64,000 bases of DNA from Curvibacter cyanobacteriorum. GTDB taxonomy: Bacteria; Pseudomonadota; Gammaproteobacteria; Burkholderiales; Burkholderiaceae_C. Shown here in pieces: positions 25,626-33,666 of this stretch (within the stretch, counting starts at the first letter, position 1; every line of letters begins with the position of its first letter). The notes under the pieces were generated by a model. It saw nothing but the letters and a program-made list of their open reading frames with translations, was not told the DNA's origin and made no database searches. Location: assembly GCF_028649475.1 (NCBI RefSeq), contig NZ_JAQSIP010000002.1, positions 124,001 through 188,000 on the forward strand, given 5' to 3'. The translations under genes and the position numbers were made by a program.

Positions 25626-26338
25626 GTCTGCTCCAGCCAGCGCCGCAGCGCCCCGGTCACGGCCGCTGGCTGTTCCTGGGGACTCATGTGCCCTGAGTCC
25701 TCGATCACCACCAATCGGGACTGCGGCGCCAGGGCCTGCATCTGCTCATGCCGCGCCAGCGGGCTCCAGCTGTCCTGGCGTCCGCACAGCAGCAGCGTGG
25801 GGCCACGCCACTGGGCCAGCACCGGTCGGGCGTCCGGACGGCCCAGCAGGGCCTGGATCTGGGCCGCGAACACGGCCGTCGATTTGCGCGCCACCATGGC
25901 CACGATGTCTTCGAACAAGGGGGTGTTGAGCCGCTCCGGGTGCACCATGCCCACCGCCCAACGGCGGGCCATGGTGGCCATGCCTTCTGCACGTGCCAGG
26001 GCCAGCAGCGCCAGGCGCTGCTGCTCTTCGGCCAGGCCGTCCGGGCCCTCGGGACGGGGGGTGACGCCGGTGTCCAGCAGGGCCAGGCGCTCAATGCGTT
26101 CGGGGGCCAGTCGCACCATCTCCAGGGCGACGCGCCCGCCCATCGAATGGCCGGCCACGCACAGGCGCTCGGCGGGCACGGCGGCCAGCACATGCGTGGC
26201 CATGTCGGTGATCGAGGACCGGGTGCCGTAGTCGGGCACGACACAGGGCCGTTCGCCGAGGCCGGTCAGCTGGTCAGCCCAGACGGCCTCATCGCACAGC
26301 AAGCCCGGCAGCAACACCACGGTGGCTGGGGCGCTCAT
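25619..26338 (-). CDS. Alpha/beta hydrolase of the ligAB-like unit
   Basis: A 239-residue alpha/beta-hydrolase-fold protein. The oxyanion start is LLPGLLCDEAVWADQ, the nucleophile Ser65 is in GHSMGG, the acid Asp is in CGRQDSWSPL and the base His in EDSGHMSPQEQP. It resembles small hydrolases of aromatic pathways, such as enol-lactone and meta-cleavage-product hydrolases, but the exact reaction cannot be read. The ATG at 26338 has GGAG 8 bases upstream. It is followed by, and overlaps, the NTF2-like gene. Confidence 0.85.
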   Translation of the reverse strand: MSAPATVVLLPGLLCDEAVWADQLTGLGERPCVVPDYGTRSSITDMATHVLAAVPAERLCVAGHSMGGRVALEMVRLAPERIERLALLDTGVTPRPEGPDGLAEEQQRLALLALARAEGMATMARRWAVGMVHPERLNTPLFEDIVAMVARKSTAVFAAQIQALLGRPDARPVLAQWRGPTLLLCGRQDSWSPLARHEQMQALAPQSRLVVIEDSGHMSPQEQPAAVTGALRRWLEQTC

Positions 26339-26499
26339 GGGCAAGCTCCGGTCGGCAAGGCGGCCCGCCAGGTGCTGAGCTGCGGGGGCGTGGCCGTCGG
26401 CGCCCCGTGTGGGGTGGGGGGATGCAATTTCATGGGCGCAGTGTCCCACCGGCCGGGCGGCCCGACCAATGCAAGCGAGTGCGGGGCCATGCGCGGGTC

Positions 26500-27924
26500 T
26501 TATAAGGGGCTGTCGGCACACACGGCGTGCAATGCGGTGATCAGGCCTTGCAGCTCTGGCGGGGCCGGCGCGTCGCTGCGCACCAGCAGGCCCACCGTGC
26601 GCTGCAGGGTGCCAAGGGGAACCGGGACGATGCCCAGCACCCCCGCCACCCGTTCGACCTGCACCTGCCGCCGGGCGCTGAGCGTCAGGTGGTCGCTGTG
26701 CGCTGCGAGGCTGTGACTGAACGGCACGCTGTTCGACTGCAGGGCCGCGCGGGGCGGCGGCAGCCCGGCGGCGGTGAAGGCGCGCTCCAGGGCGACCCGG
26801 GCCGGGGTTCCGGGCAAGGGCAGGACCCACGGCCAACGCAGCAGTTCCGCCAGGCTCGGGGGCGATGCCAGGCAGGGGTGGCCGGTTCGGGCCACCACCA
26901 CCAGTTCGTCGTCGAACAGCGGTTCTTGCCGCAGATCGCTCGGGGGCTGCGGCCGCAAACCCCCGACGATCAGGTCGACGTCGCCACTCTGCAGGGCCCG
27001 GGTCAGGCTGTCGTAGGTGCCATCGACCACGGTCACTTCGACGCCGGGTTGCTGGGTGCGCAACCGGGCAATGGCCCGCGGCAGGACCTGCTGCACCGAC
27101 AAGGGCAGGGTGCCCACCACCAACTGGCCACGGCAGGCCCCTTGCCGGGCCGCCAGCTCTGAGGCCAGCGCCCGCAGCTCGGCCATCGCCAGCTTCACGC
27201 GCCGCAGCAGCGCCTGGCCGCTGTCGGTGAGCTGGGTGCCTTGCGGGGTGCGTCGGCACAGCGGGGCGCCACAAGCGTCCTCCATCACCCGCAAGGCGCG
27301 GTGGACCGCCGGTTGGCTCAGCCCCAACCGGGCGGCGGCGCGCGACGCCGACCCCTCGCTCGCGAGGGCCAGCAGGGCCCGAATCGAGGCCGGCGCCACC
27401 ACCGCTGCAAAGCGCTCGGGCCGTGGCGATCGACGGGCCGCGGCGCGTGGGGCGCGCCCCGCCGCTGCCAGCTGCAGGGCTTCTGTCGCCCCTTGGCACA
27501 AGGCGTCGTGCAAGCGCTGGGCCCGCAGCGCCACGCGGGCCCCCCAGGGGGTGACGCGCATGCCACGGGCCTGGCGTTCGAACAGCGCCAGGCCCAGCCG
27601 CTGTTCCAGGTCCAGCACGGCGCGGGTCGTCGCGGGTTGGGACAGGTGGATGGCCTGGGCCGCGCGGGTGCTGCTGCCATGGGCGGCCACTGCGGCCACA
27701 CAGCGCAGACCCTTGAGCCAGTTCACCGACTCGGGCAGGTCGCGGCTCAAGGGCGCGTCATCGCAGCGCTGTGGTGGGTCGGGCAATGGCCCCGCCTCCA
27801 GCGGCTGCGCGGTGGGGTGGTTGGTGTCCAGCATCGGGGCGGTGATCAGGGGCGAAGCGGTTGGATGGGAATCAGTTGGGGGCGCCATGGTCACCTGGCG
27901 GGTGGGGCAGAAAGCACAACGCAT
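26500..27924 (-). CDS. LysR-type regulator with two N-terminal HTH domains
   Basis: A 474-residue regulator, against about 300 for normal LysR proteins. Residues 1-66 are a Pro-rich tail beginning with a Cys-x2-Cys pair (Cys3, Cys6). A first LysR HTH covers about 68-128 (STRAAQAIHLSQPATTRAVLDLE), a second about 178-240 (SASRAAARLGLSQPAVHRALRVME), and the effector-binding domain about 265-474. The start at 27924 is fixed by an AAAGGAGG site 8 bases upstream, and both HTH units are in one unbroken frame. It heads the unit leading to ligAB-like genes. Confidence 0.85.
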   Translation of the reverse strand: MRCAFCPTRQVTMAPPTDSHPTASPLITAPMLDTNHPTAQPLEAGPLPDPPQRCDDAPLSRDLPESVNWLKGLRCVAAVAAHGSSTRAAQAIHLSQPATTRAVLDLEQRLGLALFERQARGMRVTPWGARVALRAQRLHDALCQGATEALQLAAAGRAPRAAARRSPRPERFAAVVAPASIRALLALASEGSASRAAARLGLSQPAVHRALRVMEDACGAPLCRRTPQGTQLTDSGQALLRRVKLAMAELRALASELAARQGACRGQLVVGTLPLSVQQVLPRAIARLRTQQPGVEVTVVDGTYDSLTRALQSGDVDLIVGGLRPQPPSDLRQEPLFDDELVVVARTGHPCLASPPSLAELLRWPWVLPLPGTPARVALERAFTAAGLPPPRAALQSNSVPFSHSLAAHSDHLTLSARRQVQVERVAGVLGIVPVPLGTLQRTVGLLVRSDAPAPPELQGLITALHAVCADSPL

Positions 27925-28185
27925 GGCGGTGGCCTCCTTTGGATGGCCCGCCAGGGGTTGGCGCAGGTAGCATGGGACACCGCGGCCTGCCGTGCGGCCA
28001 GTGCCGCAGCCAGTCGGGCGTCCGGCCTGGGGGCGCGGTGTCGCTGTCGGTTGACCGGCGCCGCCGCAGGTCGGCGTGCTGGCGGACCTGGGGGCCGCGG
28101 CGTCACCTGGCGGACAGCATCGAGGCCCGGGCGCGTCGGCGGCCCGATCTGTCACGCACAATAAGCCGCCCATGTCCGTCATCCC
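27925..28185. promoter_or_regulatory. Divergent control region between two LysR genes
   Basis: These 261 bases separate the double-HTH LysR gene (minus) from the second LysR gene (plus) and must hold both promoters. The AAAGGAGG ribosome-binding site of the minus-strand gene is at its left edge. No clear -35/-10 pair or T-N11-A site could be assigned with confidence. Confidence 0.4.
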
Positions 28186-29118
28186 ATGCGTTTCAAGAAG
28201 CTCGACCTCAACCTGCTCGTGGCGCTCGAAGCGCTGCTGACCGAGCGCAACGTCACCCGTGCCGGGGAGCGATTGGCCTTGAGCCAGTCTGCCACCAGCA
28301 ATGCCCTGGCCCGCCTGCGCCAGTACTTCAATGACGAATTGCTGGTGTCCGTGCGGGGCAAGCTGGAGCTGACCCCGCGGGCCGAGGTGCTGCACGAGGC
28401 GGTGCGCGACCTGCTGCTGCGCATCGACACCACGGTGGCGGTCGAGCCGGAATTCGACCCGCGGGCCTCGGACCGGGAGTTCACCCTGTTTGTGTCGGAC
28501 TACTCGATGGAGGTGCTGATCCCGCGTGTGCTGGCCCTGGCCGCGCGTTGTGGCAGCCGCATCCGCCTGCGCCTCAAGCAGCAGGCGGCCCACCCCTACC
28601 GCAGTCTGGAGCACGGCGAGGCCGATTTCCTGATCATCCCGGGCATCTTTTGCTCGCCCGACCACCCGCAGCAAAAGCTGTTCGCCGACCACTTTGTGTC
28701 GGTGGTCTGGAAAGACAGCCCCCTGGCCGTGGGCGAGTTGACGCTGGAGCGCTACCTGGCCGCGTCGCATGTCGACATGCAGCCGTCGGACGACGAACTG
28801 CCGGTGCTGGAGCACTGGTTCACGGCCGAGCACCGCATGCGCCGGCGTGTGGCGGTGTCGAGCCACAACTTCGTGGCCATTCCCCACATGGTGGTGGGCA
28901 GCGACCTGATCGGCACCGTGCACTCGCGGCTGGCGCAGATGGTGATGCCGGCGATTCCCGTGGTGGTCCGGCCGGTGCCGCTGCCCATGATGGAATTCGA
29001 GCAGACGCTGCAGTGGCACAAGTACCGCAGCCGCGACCCGGGCCTGATCTGGCTGCGCAGCCTGCTGGTCGAAGCGGCCAGTGAGCTGGCGACGCCCATG
29101 GCGTCCCCGATCCCCTGA
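28186..29118 (+). CDS. LysR-family transcriptional regulator
   Basis: A 310-residue LysR regulator of normal length. The HTH is at residues 4-64 (MRFKKLDLNLLVALEALLTERNVTR starts it, read here in two parts; the recognition helix is SQSATSNALARLR). The effector domain follows from about 95. The wording LNLLVALEALL and DYSMEVLIPRV is typical of NodD/LinR-like activators that respond to aromatic inducers. It is convergent with the FAH-family gene ending at 29157 and is the natural candidate activator of the eleven-gene unit. Confidence 0.9.
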   Translation: MRFKKLDLNLLVALEALLTERNVTRAGERLALSQSATSNALARLRQYFNDELLVSVRGKLELTPRAEVLHEAVRDLLLRIDTTVAVEPEFDPRASDREFTLFVSDYSMEVLIPRVLALAARCGSRIRLRLKQQAAHPYRSLEHGEADFLIIPGIFCSPDHPQQKLFADHFVSVVWKDSPLAVGELTLERYLAASHVDMQPSDDELPVLEHWFTAEHRMRRRVAVSSHNFVAIPHMVVGSDLIGTVHSRLAQMVMPAIPVVVRPVPLPMMEFEQTLQWHKYRSRDPGLIWLRSLLVEAASELATPMASPIP

Positions 29119-29156
29119 GCGGGCCCAGGCCAGCACCGGGCTGGCTGGACGCCAGT

Positions 29157-30155
29157 TCATCGGCGTGCGGCGCCGGGCGCAGCCACGACCTGCTGGTCGA
29201 GCACGCCGAAGGGGCCCTCGGTCCCGTCGTCGAAGCGGGCCACCATGCGCGTGCGGTCGCCAAATTGCAGGTACGGGGTGACCGCAGCCCCCTGGTCCAG
29301 CATTTCGATGGCGCGCCGCTCGGCCACGCAGGACGAGCCCACCTCGCGGTAGTTCAGGTTCGACACCGTGCCCGACCCGATCACCGTGCCCGCCACCAGG
29401 TCGCGGCTGTAAGCCGCATGGGCCACCAGCTGGTCGAAGCCAAACGCCATCGCAGCACCGTGCGGTGCACCGAATCGCTGGCCATTGAGGTCCACCTCCA
29501 GCCGCATGTGCACGCGGCCGCGGGACCACGCGGCGCCGAGCTCGTCGGGGGTGACCGCGATCGGCGCCACGCTGCAGGCGGGCTTGGCCTGGACCCAGCC
29601 AAAGCCGGTCTTCATCTCGATCGGCGCCAGCCGGCGCAGCGACCAGTCGTTGATCAGCACCACCAGGCGGATGTGGCGCAGCGCTTGTTCGGGCGGCGTG
29701 CCCATCGGCACCGCGTCGGTGATGACCCCGAACTCGCCCTCGAAGTCGATGCCATCCGCTGCGCTGGGCAGCACCACGTCGGCGGTGGCGGGCAGGAAGC
29801 GGTCGGACAGGCCCTGGTACATCAGGGGTCGCTCGGTGTAGTCGTGGCCCTCGGTGTGGAAGACCTGGGCCATCAGGTCGCCATGCGCCTGGAACGCTGA
29901 ACCATCCAGCCACTGCCACGCACGGGGCAGCGGGGCCAGCGCCTGGCGGATGTCGAAGGGCTGGGCCTCGGGGCAGTGACCCGCATCCAGTGCCTGGGCC
30001 AGCGCGCGCAGCGGTGCCTCGACCTCGGTCCAGTGGTCTAAGGCGCTTTGCAGGGTCGGGGCCAGGCTGCTGACGCGCAGGCATTGTTGGCCGGTCTGGG
30101 ACACCAGCACCAGCTGACCGTCCGGGCTGCCGTTGAAAAGGGTGCACAGTTTCAT
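29157..30155 (-). CDS. Fumarylacetoacetate hydrolase (FAH) family protein
   Basis: A 332-residue cytoplasmic metal-dependent hydrolase with the fumarylacetoacetase fold. Metal ligands are visible as Glu139 and Glu141 in DFEGEFGVI and Asp170 in LINDWSLRR; YTERPLMYQG and GSGTVSNLN are further family blocks. FAH proteins hydrolyse C-C bonds of acylpyruvates or hydrate 2-oxopentadienoates, steps that follow aromatic ring cleavage. Its position as last gene of the unit fits a lower-pathway role. It starts 10 bases after the cyclase-family gene. Confidence 0.88.
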   Translation of the reverse strand: MKLCTLFNGSPDGQLVLVSQTGQQCLRVSSLAPTLQSALDHWTEVEAPLRALAQALDAGHCPEAQPFDIRQALAPLPRAWQWLDGSAFQAHGDLMAQVFHTEGHDYTERPLMYQGLSDRFLPATADVVLPSAADGIDFEGEFGVITDAVPMGTPPEQALRHIRLVVLINDWSLRRLAPIEMKTGFGWVQAKPACSVAPIAVTPDELGAAWSRGRVHMRLEVDLNGQRFGAPHGAAMAFGFDQLVAHAAYSRDLVAGTVIGSGTVSNLNYREVGSSCVAERRAIEMLDQGAAVTPYLQFGDRTRMVARFDDGTEGPFGVLDQQVVAAPGAARR

Positions 30156-30165
30156 CGGGCGCGCC

Positions 30166-30960
30166 TCAGGCTTCCAAGATGGCCACGGCCCGGGTCCAGC
30201 CGGCGCTGGCGCCGCGGATCTTGTGCGGGAAGCAGCTGATCATGAAGCCATGCGGCGGCAGGGCCTCGAGGTTGTGCAGCTTTTCCAGGTGGCAGTAGCC
30301 AATGTCCCGCCCCGCCTTGTGGCCCTCCCAGATCAAGGCCTTGTTGCCGGTTTCGGCCACTTTCTGGGCGGTGTAGCTGAAGGGGGCATCCCAGCTCCAG
30401 GCGTCGGTCCCGGTCAGGCGCACGCCACGCTCCAGCAGGTACATGGTGGCCTCGTAGCCCATGCCGCAGCCGGTGCTGACGTAGTCGGGCTGACCATAGC
30501 GAGCACCGGCGCGGGTGTTCACCACCACGATGTCCAGCGCTTGCAGCTCGTGGCCGATGCGGGCCAGTTCGGCGGCCACATCGGCCGCGCTGGCCACGTA
30601 GCCATCGGGGAAGTGGCGGAAGTCGAGCTTCACACCGCGTTGGAAGCACCATTCCAGGGGCACCTGATCGATCGTGATCGAGGGGCGGGCGCCGCCGTTC
30701 TTGGCGTCCTGGGTCGAGTGGAAATGCCACGGTGCATCGAGGTGGGTGCCGCTGTGGGTGGTCAGCGTCACCCATTCGGCGGCGGCGGCTTCGCCGTCAG
30801 GAAAGTCCTCCGCCCGGGTGCCCGGCATCATGGCGATGAACTCGGGCAAGGTGTCCTGGTGCCGTTGGTAAGTGATCTTGGGGGCCAGGGGCGGGGGGTC
30901 CGACAGCACGTCGTTCTCGAGGTAGATCGACAGGTCGATGAAGCGGCGTTGGGGTTTCAT
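30166..30960 (-). CDS. Cyclase-family (kynurenine-formamidase-like) metal hydrolase
   Basis: A 264-residue protein of the putative cyclase family, which includes bacterial kynurenine formamidase and several isatin or lactone hydrolases. The metal motif HSGTHLDAPWHF is complete, with His69, His73, Asp75 and His79. Such enzymes open or close amide and lactone bonds using zinc or manganese. In this unit it could hydrolyse a cyclic ring-cleavage product. Its ATG overlaps the stop of the MFS gene in the form ATGA. No kynurenine pathway gene is nearby. Confidence 0.85.
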   Translation of the reverse strand: MKPQRRFIDLSIYLENDVLSDPPPLAPKITYQRHQDTLPEFIAMMPGTRAEDFPDGEAAAAEWVTLTTHSGTHLDAPWHFHSTQDAKNGGARPSITIDQVPLEWCFQRGVKLDFRHFPDGYVASAADVAAELARIGHELQALDIVVVNTRAGARYGQPDYVSTGCGMGYEATMYLLERGVRLTGTDAWSWDAPFSYTAQKVAETGNKALIWEGHKAGRDIGYCHLEKLHNLEALPPHGFMISCFPHKIRGASAGWTRAVAILEA

Positions 30961-32126
30961 GCGGTCTCCGGGGTCAGGGGGGAAGAAGGGGTGGTGGGCA
31001 GGCGCGACATGCAGGCCAGCGCCACCGCGCCGATCAGCAGCGCGGCCACGCCCAGGCTGGTGTAGCCCGCGGCCTTGACCAGCGTGCCGCCCAGCACCGG
31101 CCCCAGGGCCGCGCCCACCATCAGCATGGCGGGGGTGGCGGCCATGGCCCGGCCGCTGGGCTCGAGTTGGGCCATCAGGCCAAAGGCAAAGGTGTGGGTG
31201 AAGATCATCACCGCCGCGAACACCGACGCGGCCAGCGCGTAGGCCATGAAGTGCGGGGCGCCCATGATCACGGCCGCCAGCAGGGCCTGCAGCAGCGGGC
31301 CGGCGATCAGCACCCGGCGCGCCGGCCAGCGCTGTTGCAGCAGCGCGGCCAGCCCCGCGGGCAGCAGGTTGACCAGGCCCAGCACGACCAGCACGCCGGT
31401 GACCTGGGCCGCGCTGTAGCCGCGGCCATGGCCGACCAGCTCCAGGAAGCTGAAGGTCATCGACTGCACCAGGGCCATGGCGCTGACCCCGATGATGCCG
31501 AACCACACCGGCGCGGGGATGCGCGTGTTGGCGGTCGGGTGCCCAGGCTCACCGGCCTGGGGCCGTGCCAGCTCCGGTGCCGGAAACGCCAGCGCGCAGG
31601 CCACCGCGGCCAGGGCCATCACGGCGCTGAACACCGCGAACAGGCGCGGCCCGCCGTGCATGGCAATCCAGCCGGGCACCACGGCCATGAACGCCACCGC
31701 GAACACCCCGAGGGCGACGCCGACCAGCGCAAAACGCCGGTGTGGGTTGTGGCTGCGCGCGATGGTGCCATGGGTGGCGCTCAGCGACAGGCCGGCACTC
31801 AGGCCGCCCAGCGCGTGCAATGCGACCATCGCACCGTAGGGCAGGGGCTGGGTCAGCCAGGCAAAACACAGGGCCGAGACGGCGTAGCCGCCCGTGGCCA
31901 CCCAGCGGGGGCTCAGGCGCTGGAAGCGCGTGGCCAGCGTGATGCTGGCCAGCACGGCGCCGGCCAGGAAGCTGGTGGCCAGGGCGCCGGCCTGCTGCGG
32001 GTCCAGCCGGTAATGCTGTACCAAAGTGCCGATCCAGACCGGCAGCGCGATCAGGTCGACCATGCCGGCGCAGTGCGCCACCATCAGCGCCACCAGACCG
32101 GGGGCGCGGGTTGTGCGGGTGTTCAT
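30957..32126 (-). CDS. MFS transporter of the catabolic unit
   Basis: A 389-residue major facilitator with about 12 hydrophobic segments and short loops. The first segment begins VALMVAHCAGMVDLIALPVW, and the segment pattern is in two halves joined near residue 200 by a Pro/Gly-rich linker. It probably imports the aromatic substrate or a polar intermediate, or exports a product, across the inner membrane. It is located between the monooxygenase gene (14 bases upstream) and the cyclase gene (4-base overlap). Confidence 0.85.
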   Translation of the reverse strand: MNTRTTRAPGLVALMVAHCAGMVDLIALPVWIGTLVQHYRLDPQQAGALATSFLAGAVLASITLATRFQRLSPRWVATGGYAVSALCFAWLTQPLPYGAMVALHALGGLSAGLSLSATHGTIARSHNPHRRFALVGVALGVFAVAFMAVVPGWIAMHGGPRLFAVFSAVMALAAVACALAFPAPELARPQAGEPGHPTANTRIPAPVWFGIIGVSAMALVQSMTFSFLELVGHGRGYSAAQVTGVLVVLGLVNLLPAGLAALLQQRWPARRVLIAGPLLQALLAAVIMGAPHFMAYALAASVFAAVMIFTHTFAFGLMAQLEPSGRAMAATPAMLMVGAALGPVLGGTLVKAAGYTSLGVAALLIGAVALACMSRLPTTPSSPLTPETA

Positions 32127-32140
32127 GGTGGGACCCTGGC

Positions 32141-33271
32141 TCAGATGGGCTGTGCCAGCGCGGCCAGCGAGTCGCGCATGATCTGCGCGTGTTCCTGCTT
32201 GTCGCCGCCCTCGATCTCGATGCGGCACAGGCGCTCGGAGTTCTGGATCACGAGGCGGCAACGGTCCCAGCGCCGGGCGTGGAAGGCGTCGAGGGCCGGC
32301 TGCAGCGCGCTGGCTGCGGCCAGTTCATCGGCCAGCACGATGCCGCTTTCGATGCCGATGCCGGCCCCCGACGCCAGGTGCGGCGTGGTGGCGGCCACGG
32401 TGTCGCCAATCAGCACCAGGCGGCCACGGTTCCACGGGGCGGGCACCAGCAGGTTGGCCAGCGGCCGGTAGTCGATGGCGGCTTCGGGCGTCAGGGCGTG
32501 CGGGATCAGGGCGGTGATCAAGGGGTCGGGGAAGCCCCGCATCAGCCCGGCGAAAACCTGTGGCCAAGTCGCTGGGTCGATGTGCTCCTTGGTCGGGCGG
32601 TCTTCGGTGATGAACATGTACATGTGCGTGCTCGACACCGGGTTGACCCCCACCTTGATGTGCTGGCCCAGCCACATGCGCGGGCGCACGATGGCGTCAG
32701 GACGCGGCAGCACCGCGCGCCAGACGCCCTGGCCGATGTACTCGGGCGGCTTCACCTCGGGGAAGAACTGGCTGCGCAGTTTGGAGTGCACGCCATCGGC
32801 ACCGACCACCAGGTCATAGCGACCGTGGCTGCCGTCGTCAAAGAGCACGGCCACACCTTCGCTGTCCTGGCTGATCGCCGACCAACTGCAGCCCAGGCGC
32901 ACCGACACACCGGCCTGCCGGGTGGCGTCGGCCAGGATGCGCGCCAGGGTCGGGCGCATGATGCCGCCGCCGCCTTCCACGGTGGAGCCCACCGGGATCG
33001 GGGTCGGCAGGTCGGCCACTTTTTGGCCCGTGGGCAGGCAGATCTCCACGCCGCTGACCACATGGCCCTGTTCGGCCACGGCCTCATAGACCCCCAGGGT
33101 CTGCAGCGCGCGCAGCGAGGCGCCGCCCAGGGTGATGCCGGCGCCCATGGGGCACCACTGCGGGTCGATCTCCACCAGATCGACTTCGATCCCATGGCGG
33201 CGCATCCGGATGGCTGCTGCCATGCCTGAAAAGCCACCCCCCACCACCAATACTTTTTTCACTGCGGTCAT
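32141..33271 (-). CDS. FAD-dependent aromatic monooxygenase
   Basis: A 376-residue class A flavoprotein hydroxylase similar to salicylate, 3-hydroxybenzoate and hydroxynicotinate monooxygenases. The dinucleotide fold VLVVGGGFSGMAAA has Gly11, Gly13 and Gly16; LVVGADGVHSKLR is the DG motif that binds FAD and NAD(P)H, and LIGDTVAATTPHLASGAG is the GD motif. It probably hydroxylates a phenol, preparing a catechol for ring cleavage. Its start codon overlaps the stop of the Rieske gene, the third ATGA overlap in this unit. Confidence 0.88.
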   Translation of the reverse strand: MTAVKKVLVVGGGFSGMAAAIRMRRHGIEVDLVEIDPQWCPMGAGITLGGASLRALQTLGVYEAVAEQGHVVSGVEICLPTGQKVADLPTPIPVGSTVEGGGGIMRPTLARILADATRQAGVSVRLGCSWSAISQDSEGVAVLFDDGSHGRYDLVVGADGVHSKLRSQFFPEVKPPEYIGQGVWRAVLPRPDAIVRPRMWLGQHIKVGVNPVSSTHMYMFITEDRPTKEHIDPATWPQVFAGLMRGFPDPLITALIPHALTPEAAIDYRPLANLLVPAPWNRGRLVLIGDTVAATTPHLASGAGIGIESGIVLADELAAASALQPALDAFHARRWDRCRLVIQNSERLCRIEIEGGDKQEHAQIMRDSLAALAQPI

Positions 33272-33666
33272 GTCTCCACCTTGTGTTCCTTGAGTTGTTC
33301 CAATGCCCCGTCGTCAGACAGGGCGAAGACGGCGCCGTGCGCGTCCACGCGCAGCGGTCGCCGTTGCAGGCTTTGGCCCAGGCAGGGGCCTTGCACGCAC
33401 AGGCCACTGTCCTTGTCGAACAGGGCCCCGTGGGCATGGCACTGCACATGCGTGCCGGCCGCATTGAGGTGGGCGTGGCGGCGCCAGGCCATGGGCACGC
33501 CCTGGTGCGGGCAGCGGTTGACCCAGCCTTGCAACTGGCCCCGGTGGCGCAGCACGAACAGGGTGTCCTGCCCTTCGCCCTCGGGGTCAAAGCCGCGCAC
33601 CTCGCCCTCAGCGATGGCACTTTCGTGGCACAGCGGCCACGCCCGTGCGCCGGCCTGGGGGCTCAT
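33268..33666 (-). CDS. Single-domain Rieske [2Fe-2S] protein
   Basis: A 132-residue protein consisting of a Rieske domain. The cluster ligands are Cys52-x-His54 (NRCPHQGVPMAW) and Cys76-x2-His79 (VQCHAHGALFD), so a high-potential [2Fe-2S] cluster is expected. It may be a ferredoxin that transfers electrons in the pathway, or may keep the dioxygenase iron reduced. No ferredoxin reductase or Rieske oxygenase alpha subunit is present in the window. It overlaps both neighbours by four bases. Confidence 0.9.
   Translation of the reverse strand: MSPQAGARAWPLCHESAIAEGEVRGFDPEGEGQDTLFVLRHRGQLQGWVNRCPHQGVPMAWRRHAHLNAAGTHVQCHAHGALFDKDSGLCVQGPCLGQSLQRRPLRVDAHGAVFALSDDGALEQLKEHKVET

Noticed and set aside
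27925-30147. Upstream extension of the double-HTH LysR frame to a 1215-codon frame
   Set aside because: The frame stays open by chance across the second LysR gene and the FAH gene. The upstream translation has no family features, and a strong ribosome-binding site places the real start at 27924.
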